Source: Aminobacter carboxidus (GTDB taxonomy: Bacteria > Pseudomonadota > Alphaproteobacteria > Rhizobiales > Rhizobiaceae). From it: a DNA stretch of 64,000 bases. Each line of letters starts with the position of its first letter. The first letter of the stretch is position 1. The position numbers and the translations under genes were made by a program. The notes under the pieces were generated by a model. The model ran no database searches. It saw nothing but the letters and a program-made list of their open reading frames with translations, and was not told the origin of the DNA. Where the stretch lies: positions 186,001-250,000 of the forward strand of contig NZ_JACZEP010000006.1 in NCBI RefSeq assembly GCF_014863355.1, written 5' to 3'. Of the stretch, positions 24,767 to 34,093 are shown piece after piece.

Positions 24767-24853
24767 GAGAGGCTCCGGACTGTGCGGGGCGAAGATAGGG
24801 TTCGGCGTTCGCGAGCTTTCACACGAAACTCCACTGTCATTGCTTTCGCACCC

Positions 24854-25903
24854 TCACGCCATGGCGTGGCGGTGGTTGGCCGAGTAGCGGCCACTGACAT
24901 GGTGCTCGAGTTGGCGTTCGATATCGGTCAAAAGGCTCGATGCGCCGAAGCGGAACAGTTCGGGCTCGAGCCACTCCCGGCCGAGCTCTTCTTTCATCAG
25001 CACCAGCCAGTCGAGCGAGACCTTTGCCGTCGAGATGCCGCCGGCCGGCTTGAAGCCGATGAGATAGCCGGTCTGCTCGTGATAGGCGCGGATGGCGCGG
25101 ACCATGGCGAGGCCGACCGGCAGCGTCGCGTTGACGCTTTCCTTGCCGGTCGAGGTCTTGATGAAGTCGGCGCCAGCCATCATCGCCACCATCGAGGCGA
25201 GCGTGACATTGCGCAAAGTCGCGAGATCGCCGGTGCCCAAAATGACCTTGAGATGGGCCTCACCGCAAGCAGCGCGAAACGCCTTGATCTCGTCATAGAG
25301 CTCCTGCCACTTCGCCCCGAACACCAGCCCGCGCGGAATGACGACGTCGATCTCGTCGGCACCATCGGCGACCGACGCCTCGATCTCGGCGATGCGCGTC
25401 GACAAGGGTGCCAAGCCATGCGGAAAGGCCGTCGACACCGCGGCAACATGGATGCCGGTGCCCTTGACCGCTTCGACCGCGGTGGCGACAAACGGATGGT
25501 AGACGCAGACCGCAGCCGGGCGGATCACCGTCTCGCCGAGCCCGAGCGCTTCGGTCAGATCACGCCGCAGCGGGTTCACCGCCTTGGCGCAGAGCCGGCG
25601 CACGCGCTCGTCGGTGTCGTTGGAGTTGAGCGTCGTCAGGTCCATCAGCGAGATCGACCTGAGCAGCCAGGCCGCCTGGTTGTCGGCCTTGATCGAGCGC
25701 CTTTTGGTCAGCGTGCCGACCCGGCGCTCGAGTGCCGAACGGTTGACGCTGCGCATCGATTCGACAAAACCCAGATCCAGCGCCATCCCGGGATTGCGCA
25801 CCACACCATGGCCACCCTCCGCCGCATTCGCAGCCAGCCGCGAAGGCAAAGGCATAACAGTGGCTGAGGGGTGGATTTCGGCTTCGCGCAGCTTGCCGCT
25901 CAT
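24854..25903 (-). CDS. deoC: Deoxyribose-phosphate aldolase
   Basis: A 349-residue class I aldolase: 2-deoxyribose 5-phosphate to acetaldehyde and glyceraldehyde 3-phosphate. Key residues by comparison with E. coli DeoC: D89 in LMDLTTLNSNDTDE, Schiff-base lysine K249 in DFIKTSTGKES, and K285 in GFKPAGGI. It is about 90 residues longer than the E. coli enzyme; the N-terminal 75 residues (PSRLAANAAEGGHGVV...) are an extension seen in longer DeoC proteins. ATG has AAAGG and GGAGG upstream. Forms a probable operon with the ALDH16 gene downstream, a deoxynucleoside-sugar breakdown pair. No nucleoside transporter or phosphorylase is adjacent. Confidence 0.93.
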   Translation of the reverse strand: MSGKLREAEIHPSATVMPLPSRLAANAAEGGHGVVRNPGMALDLGFVESMRSVNRSALERRVGTLTKRRSIKADNQAAWLLRSISLMDLTTLNSNDTDERVRRLCAKAVNPLRRDLTEALGLGETVIRPAAVCVYHPFVATAVEAVKGTGIHVAAVSTAFPHGLAPLSTRIAEIEASVADGADEIDVVIPRGLVFGAKWQELYDEIKAFRAACGEAHLKVILGTGDLATLRNVTLASMVAMMAGADFIKTSTGKESVNATLPVGLAMVRAIRAYHEQTGYLIGFKPAGGISTAKVSLDWLVLMKEELGREWLEPELFRFGASSLLTDIERQLEHHVSGRYSANHRHAMA

Positions 25904-26071
25904 CTGACTGCCTTTCCTCCGGACGCCTTGTGTCGGCGCGATATCTCAGGAGCCGTCGAGGAAAAGCAGGTGCGCTTTCACCACGGCACAAACAAGAATA
26001 GCCCGTGGCGCGATGCTCCACGAGTCCCCGGGGGCGGAAGATAGACGAAAAAGCTGAACGGTGCAGCGATA

Positions 26072-26116
26072 TTTTGACCGGATGGTCAAAACGCCGGACC
26101 GATGGGCGATCCGGCG
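26072..26116 (-). terminator. Tandem hairpins downstream of fpr
   Basis: Read on the minus strand, stem CGCCGGA/TCCGGCG (26092-26116) is followed at once by TTTTG, as in an intrinsic terminator for fpr, whose stop is at 26131. Next is a second perfect palindrome TTTTGACC-GGAT-GGTCAAAA (26072-26091). The second one could instead be an operator of TetR type for the deoC operon, 170 bp downstream. Confidence 0.55.
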
Positions 26117-26130
26117 CAATCAGGGAAGCG

Positions 26131-26958
26131 TCAGCCGACGAAGGCGCGCTCGACGACGAAGGTGCCCGGCTCGTGCAGCGAGCCTTCGACGAAGCCGAGG
26201 CTCTCGGCCAGTTCCTTGACGTCTTTCAGCATATGCATCGAGCCGCAGATCATGATGCGGTCGGTTTCCGGATCGAGCTTGTCGATGCCGAGATCGCTGA
26301 AGAACTTGCCCGACGAAATGAGCGCGGTGATGCGGCCCATACGCTCAGATTCCTCACGCGTCGTCGAATTGTAGAGCGTGACGCGGCCATGGGTCAGCTC
26401 GCCGATCAGCGGGTCGCTTTCCAGATTGGCGACCAGTTCCTGGCCGTAGGTCAACTCGGCGACGTCGCGGCAGGTGTGGGTGAGGAAGACGTGTTCGTAG
26501 CGCTCATAGGTATCAGGATCGCGCAGCAGGCTGGCGAAAGGCGCGATGCCGGTGCCGGTCGAGATCATGAACAGGCGCTTGCCGGGGGTCAGCGCGTCGA
26601 GCACCAGCGTGCCGGTCGACTTCTGGCGCATCAGCACGGTGTCGCCGGGAACGATCTTCTGCAGCTCGGAGGTCAGCGGACCATCCGGCACCTTGATCGA
26701 GAAGAACTCGACTTCGTCGTCCCAGGACGGGCTCGCCACCGAATAGGCGCGGTAAACAGGCTTTTCGGCATTGGGTAGGCCGATCATGACGAACTCGCCC
26801 GAACGGAAGCGCAGCGACTGCGGCCGGGTGATGCGGAAGGCAAAGAGGCGATCCGTGTAATGCTTCACCGAAACCACAGTTTCGGCGTAGACATTGGCAG
26901 GGATTGGGAACTGAAGCGGCTTGGCTTCGGCCGTCTTCAGCGCTGCTGCGGTGTTCAT
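26131..26958 (-). CDS. fpr: Ferredoxin-NADP+ reductase
   Basis: A 275-residue FAD enzyme that exchanges electrons between NADPH and ferredoxin or flavodoxin. FAD-binding motif RAYSVASP at about 82-89, nucleotide-binding GTGIAPFASLLRD near 140, and the C-terminal CGSMHMLKDVKELAESLGF, with the tail VVERAFVG typical of the bacterial short Fpr class. Start ATG at 26958 with GAGAGG. It stands alone, divergent from hyuA, with its own terminator-like hairpin. Low-potential reductant from such an enzyme could support the ferredoxin-dependent 6-hydroxynicotinate reductase elsewhere in the window (inference), but it is also a general housekeeping and oxidative stress gene. Confidence 0.94.
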   Translation of the reverse strand: MNTAAALKTAEAKPLQFPIPANVYAETVVSVKHYTDRLFAFRITRPQSLRFRSGEFVMIGLPNAEKPVYRAYSVASPSWDDEVEFFSIKVPDGPLTSELQKIVPGDTVLMRQKSTGTLVLDALTPGKRLFMISTGTGIAPFASLLRDPDTYERYEHVFLTHTCRDVAELTYGQELVANLESDPLIGELTHGRVTLYNSTTREESERMGRITALISSGKFFSDLGIDKLDPETDRIMICGSMHMLKDVKELAESLGFVEGSLHEPGTFVVERAFVG

Positions 26959-27050
26959 CGATCAAACCTCTCGCCCGGCGCGGCCACGTTTCCAAACCCG
27001 GCGCGCAGCGGAAATACAGGCAAATAATGGGACCTTGTTCGGGTTATTAA

Positions 27051-27064
27051 TTAGTATACAAATG
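27051..27064. promoter_or_regulatory. GTATAC-centred motif upstream of hyuA
   Basis: AATTAGTATACAAATG contains, on the minus strand, TTTGTATAC, the nonamer also seen upstream of the Liv-type operon. It lies 80-95 bp before the hyuA ATG in the divergent fpr-hyuA region, in a locally AT-rich stretch where promoters of both genes are expected. Confidence 0.35.
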
Positions 27065-27144
27065 ATATCAGCGTCAAGATTGTGGCATAAAACGCCTTTC
27101 TAAACTGGCACAGGAATGTAGTCCGGGCTTTTCGGGATTAGTCC

Positions 27145-29217
27145 ATGGACGAGAATATTCCCGCACAGGCGGGAAATGTCGTTGCAGGAATCGATGTCGG
27201 CGGGACCTTCACCGACCTGCTGCTGATCGACGGCGCAAATGGCGGGGCGGTCCGCATCGCCAAAACGCCAACGACGGTCGAAAACCAGGCCCATGGCGTG
27301 ATCGCAGCGCTCGCTGCAACCGGCTTCCCCATCCCTGCCATCGACCTCATCGTCCATGGTACGACGACCACCACCAATGCCGTGCTGGAGCGGCGGCTGG
27401 CCAAGACAGGCATGATCACCACGCTCGGCTTTCGCGACGTGATCGAGCTTGGGCGGCGGACAAGGCCGCAGCCCTATGGCATGACGGGGGTGTTCGTACC
27501 GGTCATTCCGCGCAATCTCAGGCTGGAAGTCAGCGAGCGCGTCGAGGCGTCGGGGCGGGTGCGCGAGCCACTCGACGAGGACGGCATGCGGTCGGCGGTG
27601 GCCGAGCTTGTCGCGGCCGGCTGCGAGGCGCTGGTCATCCATTTCCTGCATTCCTACGCCAATCCGTCGCATGAGAAGCGCGCTGCCGAGATCGCCGCCG
27701 AGATCTGGCCGAACAGCCACATCACCACGGGGCATTCGCTGTTGTCGGAAGCGCGCGAGTTCGAACGCGGTGTGACCGCCTCGGTCAACGCGGCAGTACA
27801 GCCGATCCTCGAACGCTATGTGGCACGGCTGCGCGATGAACTCAGCCAGCGCGGCTACCGCAGCGACTTCCTGATCATGAACGGCAATGGCGGCATGATA
27901 TCGGCCCGCTTCGTCACCCGCGAGGCGGCAAAGACCGTCATGTCCGGCCCGGCCTCGGGAGTCATCGCCGCTGCCTATACCGGGCGGCGCGCCGGCTTCG
28001 ACAACCTCGTCACCTATGACATGGGCGGCACCTCGACCGACGTGGCGCTGATCCTCAATGCGGAACCTGCGGTGTCGAACGAGATCGAGATCGAATATGC
28101 GATGCCGATCCATGTGCCGATGGTCGCGGTGCATACCGTGGGTGCCGGCGGCGGCTCGATAGCGCGTGTCGATGCTTCCGGGCTGATCCAGGTCGGGCCG
28201 GAGAGTGCTGGGGCCAATCCCGGGCCGATCTGCTACGGCCGCGGCGGCACCGAGCCGACGATCACCGACGCCAATCTGGTGCTCGGGCGCCTTGACCCCA
28301 GGAAACTGCTCGCGGTCGACAATCCGGTAACCGTCGAGGCGGTACGGAAAATCTTCGCAGACAGGATCGGCAAGGCGACTGGGCTGGACGGCGTGGCAGC
28401 GGCAGGTGCGGTGCTCAGGCTCGGCAACATCAGGATGGCGGGCGCCATCCGCATGGTCTCGGTGTCGCGCGGCCATGACCCGCGCGACTTCACGCTGTTT
28501 GCCTTCGGTGGTGCGGGACCGCTGCATGCCTCGGCACTTGCCCGCGAACTCGGCCTGCCCCGCGTGCTGGTGCCGGCGCGGCCAGGCATTACCAATGCGC
28601 TCGGCTGCGTCGTCGCCGATTTGCGCCACGACTTCGTCAACACGCTCAACCAGCCAGTGGCGATGCTCGACGAAAAGCGCGTCCACGAGGTGCTGGCGCG
28701 CCACCGGGCTGAGGGCGAGGCGCTGATCGCCAAGGAGGCGGTCCGGCCCCAGAGCATCCGCGTCAGCCATTCTGCCGACATGCAGTTTGTCGGGCAGACC
28801 CATCTCATCAACGTGCCGCTGCCTTCAGCGCATGTCGACCGCGAGACGCTGCAAGGGCTGTTCGAAACAGCCTATTTCGCCCGCTTCAAGGTCGAGCTGC
28901 CGGAAATCCGCGCCAACCTCGTCAATCTCAACACCTCGGTGACGGGCGTGCGCCCCGACATCGACCTCGGCAGCCTGATCGATCCGGCCGGGCGTGTGGC
29001 AACGCTGGAAGGAGCGCTGCGCGAAGTGAGGCCGGTGTGGTTCGACAGCGGCTGGCGCGATACGCCGGTGTATCTCAGGGAGAAATTGCCGCTCGATGCC
29101 GCCATCGAAGGCCCGGCGATCCTCGAGCAGATGGACGCGACGACGGTGCTGGAGCCCGGCGACCGGGCGCGGTCGGACCGGGATGGAAACATTATCGTCG
29201 AGGTGGGAGCACCATGA
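27145..29217 (+). CDS. Hydantoinase/oxoprolinase family protein, HyuA-type subunit
   Basis: A 690-residue ATP-dependent amidohydrolase subunit of the N-methylhydantoinase A / 5-oxoprolinase type. The actin-like ATPase part is clear: AGIDVGGTFTDLLLIDG near residue 15, HGTTTTTNAVLERR near 71, and YDMGGTSTDVALI near 291. A C-terminal domain (about 500-690) ends with ATTVLEPGDRARSDRDG, typical of HyuA. It overlaps hyuB by 4 bp; both subunits are needed for activity. Possible substrates are hydantoins, N-methylhydantoin (creatinine route), 5-oxoproline or caprolactam-like rings, and acetone carboxylase is a distant relative. Choice cannot be made from the sequence. Confidence 0.92.
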   Translation: MDENIPAQAGNVVAGIDVGGTFTDLLLIDGANGGAVRIAKTPTTVENQAHGVIAALAATGFPIPAIDLIVHGTTTTTNAVLERRLAKTGMITTLGFRDVIELGRRTRPQPYGMTGVFVPVIPRNLRLEVSERVEASGRVREPLDEDGMRSAVAELVAAGCEALVIHFLHSYANPSHEKRAAEIAAEIWPNSHITTGHSLLSEAREFERGVTASVNAAVQPILERYVARLRDELSQRGYRSDFLIMNGNGGMISARFVTREAAKTVMSGPASGVIAAAYTGRRAGFDNLVTYDMGGTSTDVALILNAEPAVSNEIEIEYAMPIHVPMVAVHTVGAGGGSIARVDASGLIQVGPESAGANPGPICYGRGGTEPTITDANLVLGRLDPRKLLAVDNPVTVEAVRKIFADRIGKATGLDGVAAAGAVLRLGNIRMAGAIRMVSVSRGHDPRDFTLFAFGGAGPLHASALARELGLPRVLVPARPGITNALGCVVADLRHDFVNTLNQPVAMLDEKRVHEVLARHRAEGEALIAKEAVRPQSIRVSHSADMQFVGQTHLINVPLPSAHVDRETLQGLFETAYFARFKVELPEIRANLVNLNTSVTGVRPDIDLGSLIDPAGRVATLEGALREVRPVWFDSGWRDTPVYLREKLPLDAAIEGPAILEQMDATTVLEPGDRARSDRDGNIIVEVGAP

Positions 29218-30947
29218 CCCTCGACGCCATCACGCTTTCCGTCATCCAGGCAGCGCTACAGCAGACCTGCGACGAGATGGACCTGACGTTTTCGCGGGCG
29301 GCGTTTTCGCCGGTCATCGCCGAGGCCAACGACCGTTCCGATGGCATCTATTCCGCAGTTGACGGCGCGCTGATCGCACAGGGGTCGCAAGGGCTGCCGG
29401 TGTTCGTCGGCGTGATGCAGCACTCGACCAGGACCATCATCGAGATGATTTCGGACGGGCGTGTCCTGCCACCCGAACCCGGCGACATCTATGTCGTCAA
29501 CGACCCCTATCTCGGCGGCACGCATCTGATGGACGTGCGTTTCGCCATGCCTTTATGGCGCGCGGGAAATATCTTCTGCTGGCTGTCCAACACTGGCCAC
29601 TGGCCCGACATCGGCGGCGCGGTGCCGGGCGGCTTTTCAGCCTCAGCCACTGCGGTCGAGCAGGAAGGTCTGCGCCTGCCGCCGGTCAAGCTGTTCAAAA
29701 AGGGGGTGATGGACCCCGAGATCTACGCCATCATCTGCTCCAACATCCGCGTCGCCGACCAGCGCATCGGCGACATCAGGGCGCAGGCGGCAGCACTTCA
29801 TGTCGGGCAAGACAGGCTGTTTGCGATCCTCGACCGTTACGGCGACGAAACCGTTGTCGAAGCGATCGCCGAATTGCGCCGGCGCGCCGCCGAACAGATG
29901 CGGGCGCATATCGCGGCCCTGCCTGACGGCACCTATCGATCCAAAGCGTTCGTCGATTCCGACGGCGTCGTCGACGCGCCACTGACTATCGCGCTGTCGG
30001 TCGAGAAAGCTGGCAGCACGCTGACCTTCGACTTTTCCGGCTCGTCGGCGCCTTGCGCCGGGCCGATGAACAGCGTGCTGGCAACGACGCTGTCGTCGGT
30101 CTATCTCGCCATGCGCCATATCTTCCCCGACGTCCCGATCAGCGCCGGCGCCTTTGAGCCGCTGATGATCAAACGACCGGAAGGCACGTTCCTCGACGCA
30201 CGCTACCCGCGCCCCGTTTCAGGCTGCGCGGCGGAGGTGTCTCAGCGCATCGCCGAGGCGGTGTTCGCGGCCATGGTGCAGGCCGCACCCGACAAGGTGA
30301 CGGCGTCGCCGGCCGGATCGAGCGGCAATTTCGCGCTTGGCGGCAACGACCCGGCGCGCGGTCGCGACTATGTCATGTACCAGATCTCGGGCGGCGGCTA
30401 TGGCGGCAACTCAGGCCATGACGGGCTGTCGAATGGCTGCTCGACCATCGGCATCTCCAAATCGCCGCCGGTCGAGATCATGGAGCAGGCCTATCCGGTG
30501 CTGTACCGGCAATACGCCCTGCGCGAAGGGTCCGGCGGTGCGGGCAAACAGCGCGGCGGCTTCGGCCTCGCCTACGAGATCGAGCTGTTGCGGGGTGAGG
30601 CGCGAGCTTCCTTCGTCATGGACCATGGCCGCTTCGGGCCGCAGGGCGCGCTGGGCGGCAGGGACGGCGCGGTGAACACGGTCACCGTGTTTCGCGACGG
30701 GCAGCCGCATGTGCCGCCGCATTTGTCGAAAGAGCAGGATATTGCGCTGAAAGCCGGCGACCGGGTGTTGGTCGGCACGCCGGGTGGCGGCGGTTATGGC
30801 GACCCGCTGGAGCGCGATCCGGAACTGGTGCTGCGCGATGTCGGGCTTGGCTACTACACGCGCGAGCAGGCAGCGGAGATGTTCGGGGTAGTGGTTGGGA
30901 ATGGCAGTGTGGATGCTGCGGAGACGGAGCGGTTGAGGCGGCGGTAG
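29214..30947 (+). CDS. Hydantoinase/oxoprolinase family protein, HyuB-type subunit
   Basis: A 577-residue HyuB-family protein. The start is ATG 29214, overlapping the hyuA stop; the frame is open further upstream only as a shadow of hyuA. Typical sequence: TLSVIQAALQQTCDEMDLTF near the start, GDIYVVNDPYLGGTHLMDV near 92-110 with conserved aspartate/histidine, NTGHWPDIGGAVPGG near 125, and the C-terminal GGGGYGDPLERDPELVLRDV. Works with HyuA in ATP-dependent ring opening in the cytosol. The operon is followed by a long perfect-looking palindrome that probably ends transcription. Confidence 0.92.
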   Translation: MTLDAITLSVIQAALQQTCDEMDLTFSRAAFSPVIAEANDRSDGIYSAVDGALIAQGSQGLPVFVGVMQHSTRTIIEMISDGRVLPPEPGDIYVVNDPYLGGTHLMDVRFAMPLWRAGNIFCWLSNTGHWPDIGGAVPGGFSASATAVEQEGLRLPPVKLFKKGVMDPEIYAIICSNIRVADQRIGDIRAQAAALHVGQDRLFAILDRYGDETVVEAIAELRRRAAEQMRAHIAALPDGTYRSKAFVDSDGVVDAPLTIALSVEKAGSTLTFDFSGSSAPCAGPMNSVLATTLSSVYLAMRHIFPDVPISAGAFEPLMIKRPEGTFLDARYPRPVSGCAAEVSQRIAEAVFAAMVQAAPDKVTASPAGSSGNFALGGNDPARGRDYVMYQISGGGYGGNSGHDGLSNGCSTIGISKSPPVEIMEQAYPVLYRQYALREGSGGAGKQRGGFGLAYEIELLRGEARASFVMDHGRFGPQGALGGRDGAVNTVTVFRDGQPHVPPHLSKEQDIALKAGDRVLVGTPGGGGYGDPLERDPELVLRDVGLGYYTREQAAEMFGVVVGNGSVDAAETERLRRR

Positions 30948-30959
30948 CGGCTTCGCCGT

Positions 30960-31062
30960 GCCACCTCTCCCCCATTTCATGGGGGGCGAGGAAACGCCAA
31001 CTTCGAAGGGCACAACCTGCCAGAACTCGGTTCCTCGCCCCCATGAAATGGGGAGATGTGGC
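30960..31062. repeat. Large inverted repeat between convergent hyuB and ABC-transporter operons
   Basis: Segment 30960-30993 is nearly the exact reverse complement of 31031-31062 (32-34 bp arms, GCCACCTCTCCCCCATTTCA ... TGAAATGGGGAGATGTGGC with one extra base or two), enclosing a 37-bp loop. Inside each arm is a small CCCCATTTCATGGGG hairpin. It belongs to the same RIME-like class as the elements at 6332, 9471 and 59245, and may terminate both operons. Confidence 0.8.
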
Positions 31063-31117
31063 GAGCGAAGCGAGCCGGAGAGGGGGTAACTGCCTTCCCG
31101 CATCACAACATCAATCG

Positions 31118-32116
31118 TCAGCCCAGAACCTTGCCGTCCTCGCCGAAGCGATAGGTCCGTGCCGCGTCGGGCGTGGCATAGAGTGTGGCGCCCGGGCCGG
31201 TCTGGTACTCGCCGAACAGGCGGATGGTGATGAGGCCGGCCTTTTCGGTTTCGAGGAAAACATTGGTGTCGGCGCCGAGATGCTCGGCATGGATGACAGT
31301 GCCCTTCCACGCGCCCTCGGTCTGGCTGACCGCGATGTGCTCGGGACGGACGCCAACGGTCTTGGCCGTCTCGCCGAGGCGGGCGCCGTCGACGAAGTTC
31401 ATCTTGGGCGAGCCGATGAAGCCGGCGACGAACAGATTTGCCGGCTTGTTGTAGAGCTCCATCGGTGCACCGACCTGCTCGATACGGCCGGCATTGAGCA
31501 CGACGATGCGGTCGGCCAACGTCATTGCCTCGACCTGGTCGTGGGTGACGTAGACCATCGTCGCCTTGAGGCGGTTGTGCAGCTGGGCGATCTCGAGGCG
31601 AGTGTTGACGCGAAGCGCGGCGTCGAGGTTCGACAGCGGCTCGTCGAACAGGAACAGCTTGGGTTCGCGCACCAAAGCGCGGCCGATGGCGACGCGCTGG
31701 CGCTGGCCACCCGAAAGCTCGGCCGGGCGGCGCTTGAGGTAGGGTTCCAGCGAAAGCATCGACGACGACGCAGTGATGCGCTTGTCGATCTCGTCAGCCG
31801 GCGTTCCCGCCTGCTTGAGGCCGAGCGCCATGTTGTCGCGCACCGTCAAGTGCGGATAGAGCGCGTAGGTCTGGAACACCATGGCGATGCCGCGCTTCGA
31901 CGGCGGGGCGTTGGTGACCCTGGCGCCGTCGATCAGCACATTGCCCGCGCTCGCATCTTCGAGGCCGGCGATGATGCGCAGCAACGTCGACTTTCCGCAG
32001 CCCGACGGGCCGACGAACACAACAAACTCACCGTCCTTGACGTCGAGGTCGATGCCTTTCAGCACTTCGACCGGGCCAAAGGACTTCTTGACGTTTTCGA
32101 TCTTGAGAGATCCCAC
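31118..32116 (-). CDS. Carbohydrate ABC transporter ATP-binding protein (UgpC/MalK type)
   Basis: A 332-residue cytosolic ATPase. Walker [12 protein letters not shown] near 37-47, signature [15 protein letters not shown] near 134, Walker [17 protein letters not shown] and switch histidine in [11 protein letters not shown]-terminal TOBE-like domain after about residue 235 ([20 protein letters not shown]) marks the MalK/UgpC class that powers sugar importers. The start is GTG at 32116 with AGAGGA upstream. It is the last gene of the minus-strand operon that holds two permeases and a binding protein. Together with the amino-sugar enzymes nearby, the sugar is probably GlcNAc or a muropeptide sugar (inference). 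Confidence 0.93.
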   Translation of the reverse strand: MGSLKIENVKKSFGPVEVLKGIDLDVKDGEFVVFVGPSGCGKSTLLRIIAGLEDASAGNVLIDGARVTNAPPSKRGIAMVFQTYALYPHLTVRDNMALGLKQAGTPADEIDKRITASSSMLSLEPYLKRRPAELSGGQRQRVAIGRALVREPKLFLFDEPLSNLDAALRVNTRLEIAQLHNRLKATMVYVTHDQVEAMTLADRIVVLNAGRIEQVGAPMELYNKPANLFVAGFIGSPKMNFVDGARLGETAKTVGVRPEHIAVSQTEGAWKGTVIHAEHLGADTNVFLETEKAGLITIRLFGEYQTGPGATLYATPDAARTYRFGEDGKVLG

Positions 32117-32185
32117 AGGCTATTCCTCTCGTTTTCCTGACGCATGAACCCGACCGAAAAGCGCTGAGCTTTTCGGGGGCATGGC

Positions 32186-33250
32186 TTAAAGCTTGACGGC
32201 GAGGCCAGTGCGGACGCTTTCGTCCGCGGCAAGGCATACGCGCAGTGATTTGACGGCGTCCGCCATGTGGCGGGTGAGGTCGATGTCCTCGCGGATGGCC
32301 TTCAGCACGAAGGCCTGCTCGCGGTCGCACAGGCCCTGGTGGCCGGGTTCGTCCTTCATCGACAGGTCTTCGTCGGCATGAAGGAAGTTTCCATCGGTGC
32401 CGAGGTCGGCACGGTGGACGCGGATCATGCTGGTCTTGGTGTGCGAATCGACGTCGTCGGACTTGGTCGTCGCTTCGTTGACGACGATCGAGACGCTGCC
32501 CTTGGGCGAGATGACGTCCTTCACGAAGAACGCCGTCTCCGACATCATCGGACCCCAGCCGGCCTCGTACCAGCCGACCGAACCGTCGGCGAACAGCACC
32601 TGCAGATGGCCGTAATTGTACATCGCCGGATCGATCTCATCGGTCATACGCAGACCCATGCCGCGGACCTCGACCGGGTCGGCATCGGTGATCTGGCACA
32701 TGACGTCGAGATAATGCACACCGCAGTCGACGATCGGCGACGTCGTCTTCATCAGTTGCTTGTGGGTGTCCCACTTGTGGGCCGATGACTGTTGGTTGAG
32801 GTTCATGCGGAACACGTAGGGACCGCCCAGCGCCCGCGCCTCGCCGATCAGCCGCATCCACGACGGGTGGTGGCGCAGGATGTAGCCGATCACCAGCTTT
32901 CGGCCATTGGCCTTGGCAGCGGCAACGACCCGCTCGGCATCGGCCACGGTGGTGGCCAGCGGCTTTTCGAGGAAGACGTGGCAGCCGGCTTCCAGCGCCA
33001 TCACCGCATAATCGGCGTGGCTGTCCGAGTAGGTGTTGATCGAGGCGACGTCGGGCTTCAGTTCGCGCAGCGCGCCTTCGAAGGAACGCTGGATGCCGTA
33101 GCCTTCCATGCCCTCAGGCAGCGGCACGTCGGAGCGGTTGACGAGGGCCGCGATCTCGAAGCCCGGGTTGTTGTGATAGGCGAGCGCGTGGCTGCGGCCC
33201 ATATTGCCGAGGCCAGCGACGACGACGCGAAGAGGCTTTTCAGTTGTCAC
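32186..33250 (-). CDS. Gfo/Idh/MocA family NAD(P)-dependent oxidoreductase
   Basis: A 354-residue sugar dehydrogenase-like protein. Rossmann start VVVAGLGNMGRSHALAYHNN (residues 9-28), conserved lysine in FLEKPLATTVADAERVV near 95, and catalytic-type DCGVHYLDVMCQI near 172 (D and H in the H-x3-D type region). Starts with GTG at 33250, overlapping the permease stop (GTGA). Its position inside the ABC operon, between permease and ATPase, indicates it acts on the imported sugar. None of the standard GlcNAc or MurNAc steps needs such an enzyme, so the substrate may be a modified amino sugar. Confidence 0.88.
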   Translation of the reverse strand: MTTEKPLRVVVAGLGNMGRSHALAYHNNPGFEIAALVNRSDVPLPEGMEGYGIQRSFEGALRELKPDVASINTYSDSHADYAVMALEAGCHVFLEKPLATTVADAERVVAAAKANGRKLVIGYILRHHPSWMRLIGEARALGGPYVFRMNLNQQSSAHKWDTHKQLMKTTSPIVDCGVHYLDVMCQITDADPVEVRGMGLRMTDEIDPAMYNYGHLQVLFADGSVGWYEAGWGPMMSETAFFVKDVISPKGSVSIVVNEATTKSDDVDSHTKTSMIRVHRADLGTDGNFLHADEDLSMKDEPGHQGLCDREQAFVLKAIREDIDLTRHMADAVKSLRVCLAADESVRTGLAVKL

Positions 33251-34086
33251 TTGACGGCTCCGGAAGTGATGCCGCGGATCAGCTGCCGCGAGAAGAAGAA
33301 GTAAAGGATCAGCACCGGCAAGATGGCGAGCGAGAGTGCGGCCAAAACGGCGTTCCAGTTGGTGACGAACTGGCCGATGAACACCTGGGCGCCGAGCGTC
33401 ACGGTCTTAGTCGCTTCCGACGGCGCCAGGATCAGCGGGAACCACAGATCGTTCCAGATCGGGATCATGGTGAAGACGGCGACCGTTGCCATGGCCGGAC
33501 GGACCAGTGGCAGGACGAGGCGGAAGAAGATGCGGTATTCCGAGAGCCCGTCGATGCGGCCGGCATTCTTCAGATCGTCCGACACCTGCTTCATGAATTC
33601 GGACAGGATGAAGACGGCGAGCGGCAGGCCTTGCGCGGTGTAGACCAGGATCAGCGCGGTCAGCGTGTTGACCAGGCCCGACGCCACCATCAGCTGCAGG
33701 ATCGCGACCGTGCCGAGGCGGATCGGGATCATGATGCCAAGCGCCAAATAGAGGCCCATCATGGTGTTGCCCTTGAAGCGGTACTCCGACAGAGCGAAGG
33801 CGGCCATGGCGCCGAACAAAAGCACGAAGAACAGTGAGGCGACGGTAACGATCAGGCTGTTCTGGAAGTAGAGAAAGAAGTCGCCCTGCGCCATCACGGT
33901 CGTGTAGCCGATCAGGTCGAAGGTCTCGGCGGTCGGCAGCGACAAGGGCGAACGGAAGATGGCGTTGCGCGACTTGAACGAGTTGACGACGATGACGAGC
34001 ACCGGAAACAGCGCGATTGCGGTGTAGGTCAAAAGCACCGCATGGGCGCCGATGGTGCGTGGCAGGGAAGTGGCAGCCTTGCTCAT
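33247..34086 (-). CDS. Carbohydrate ABC transporter permease (MalG type)
   Basis: A 279-residue inner-membrane permease with six hydrophobic segments. The MalG-type coupling motif is visible as LKNAGRIDGLSEYRIFFRLVLPLVRPA (EAA loop: residues of AGRIDG...P) in the second half, and the usual NSFKSRNAIF periplasmic start near residue 34. It is preceded by its MalF-type partner with a 7-bp gap and overlaps the oxidoreductase gene by 4 bp. The pair would form the channel of a CUT1-class sugar importer. Confidence 0.93.
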   Translation of the reverse strand: MSKAATSLPRTIGAHAVLLTYTAIALFPVLVIVVNSFKSRNAIFRSPLSLPTAETFDLIGYTTVMAQGDFFLYFQNSLIVTVASLFFVLLFGAMAAFALSEYRFKGNTMMGLYLALGIMIPIRLGTVAILQLMVASGLVNTLTALILVYTAQGLPLAVFILSEFMKQVSDDLKNAGRIDGLSEYRIFFRLVLPLVRPAMATVAVFTMIPIWNDLWFPLILAPSEATKTVTLGAQVFIGQFVTNWNAVLAALSLAILPVLILYFFFSRQLIRGITSGAVK

Positions 34087-34093
34087 GACGCCC

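Noticed and set aside
27100-28803. 567-codon open frame on the minus strand
   Set aside because: Antisense to hyuA, which has ATPase motifs in the right order.
29037-29213. Upstream extension of hyuB
   Set aside because: Shadow of hyuA; ATG 29214 overlaps the hyuA stop and gives the family N-terminus.
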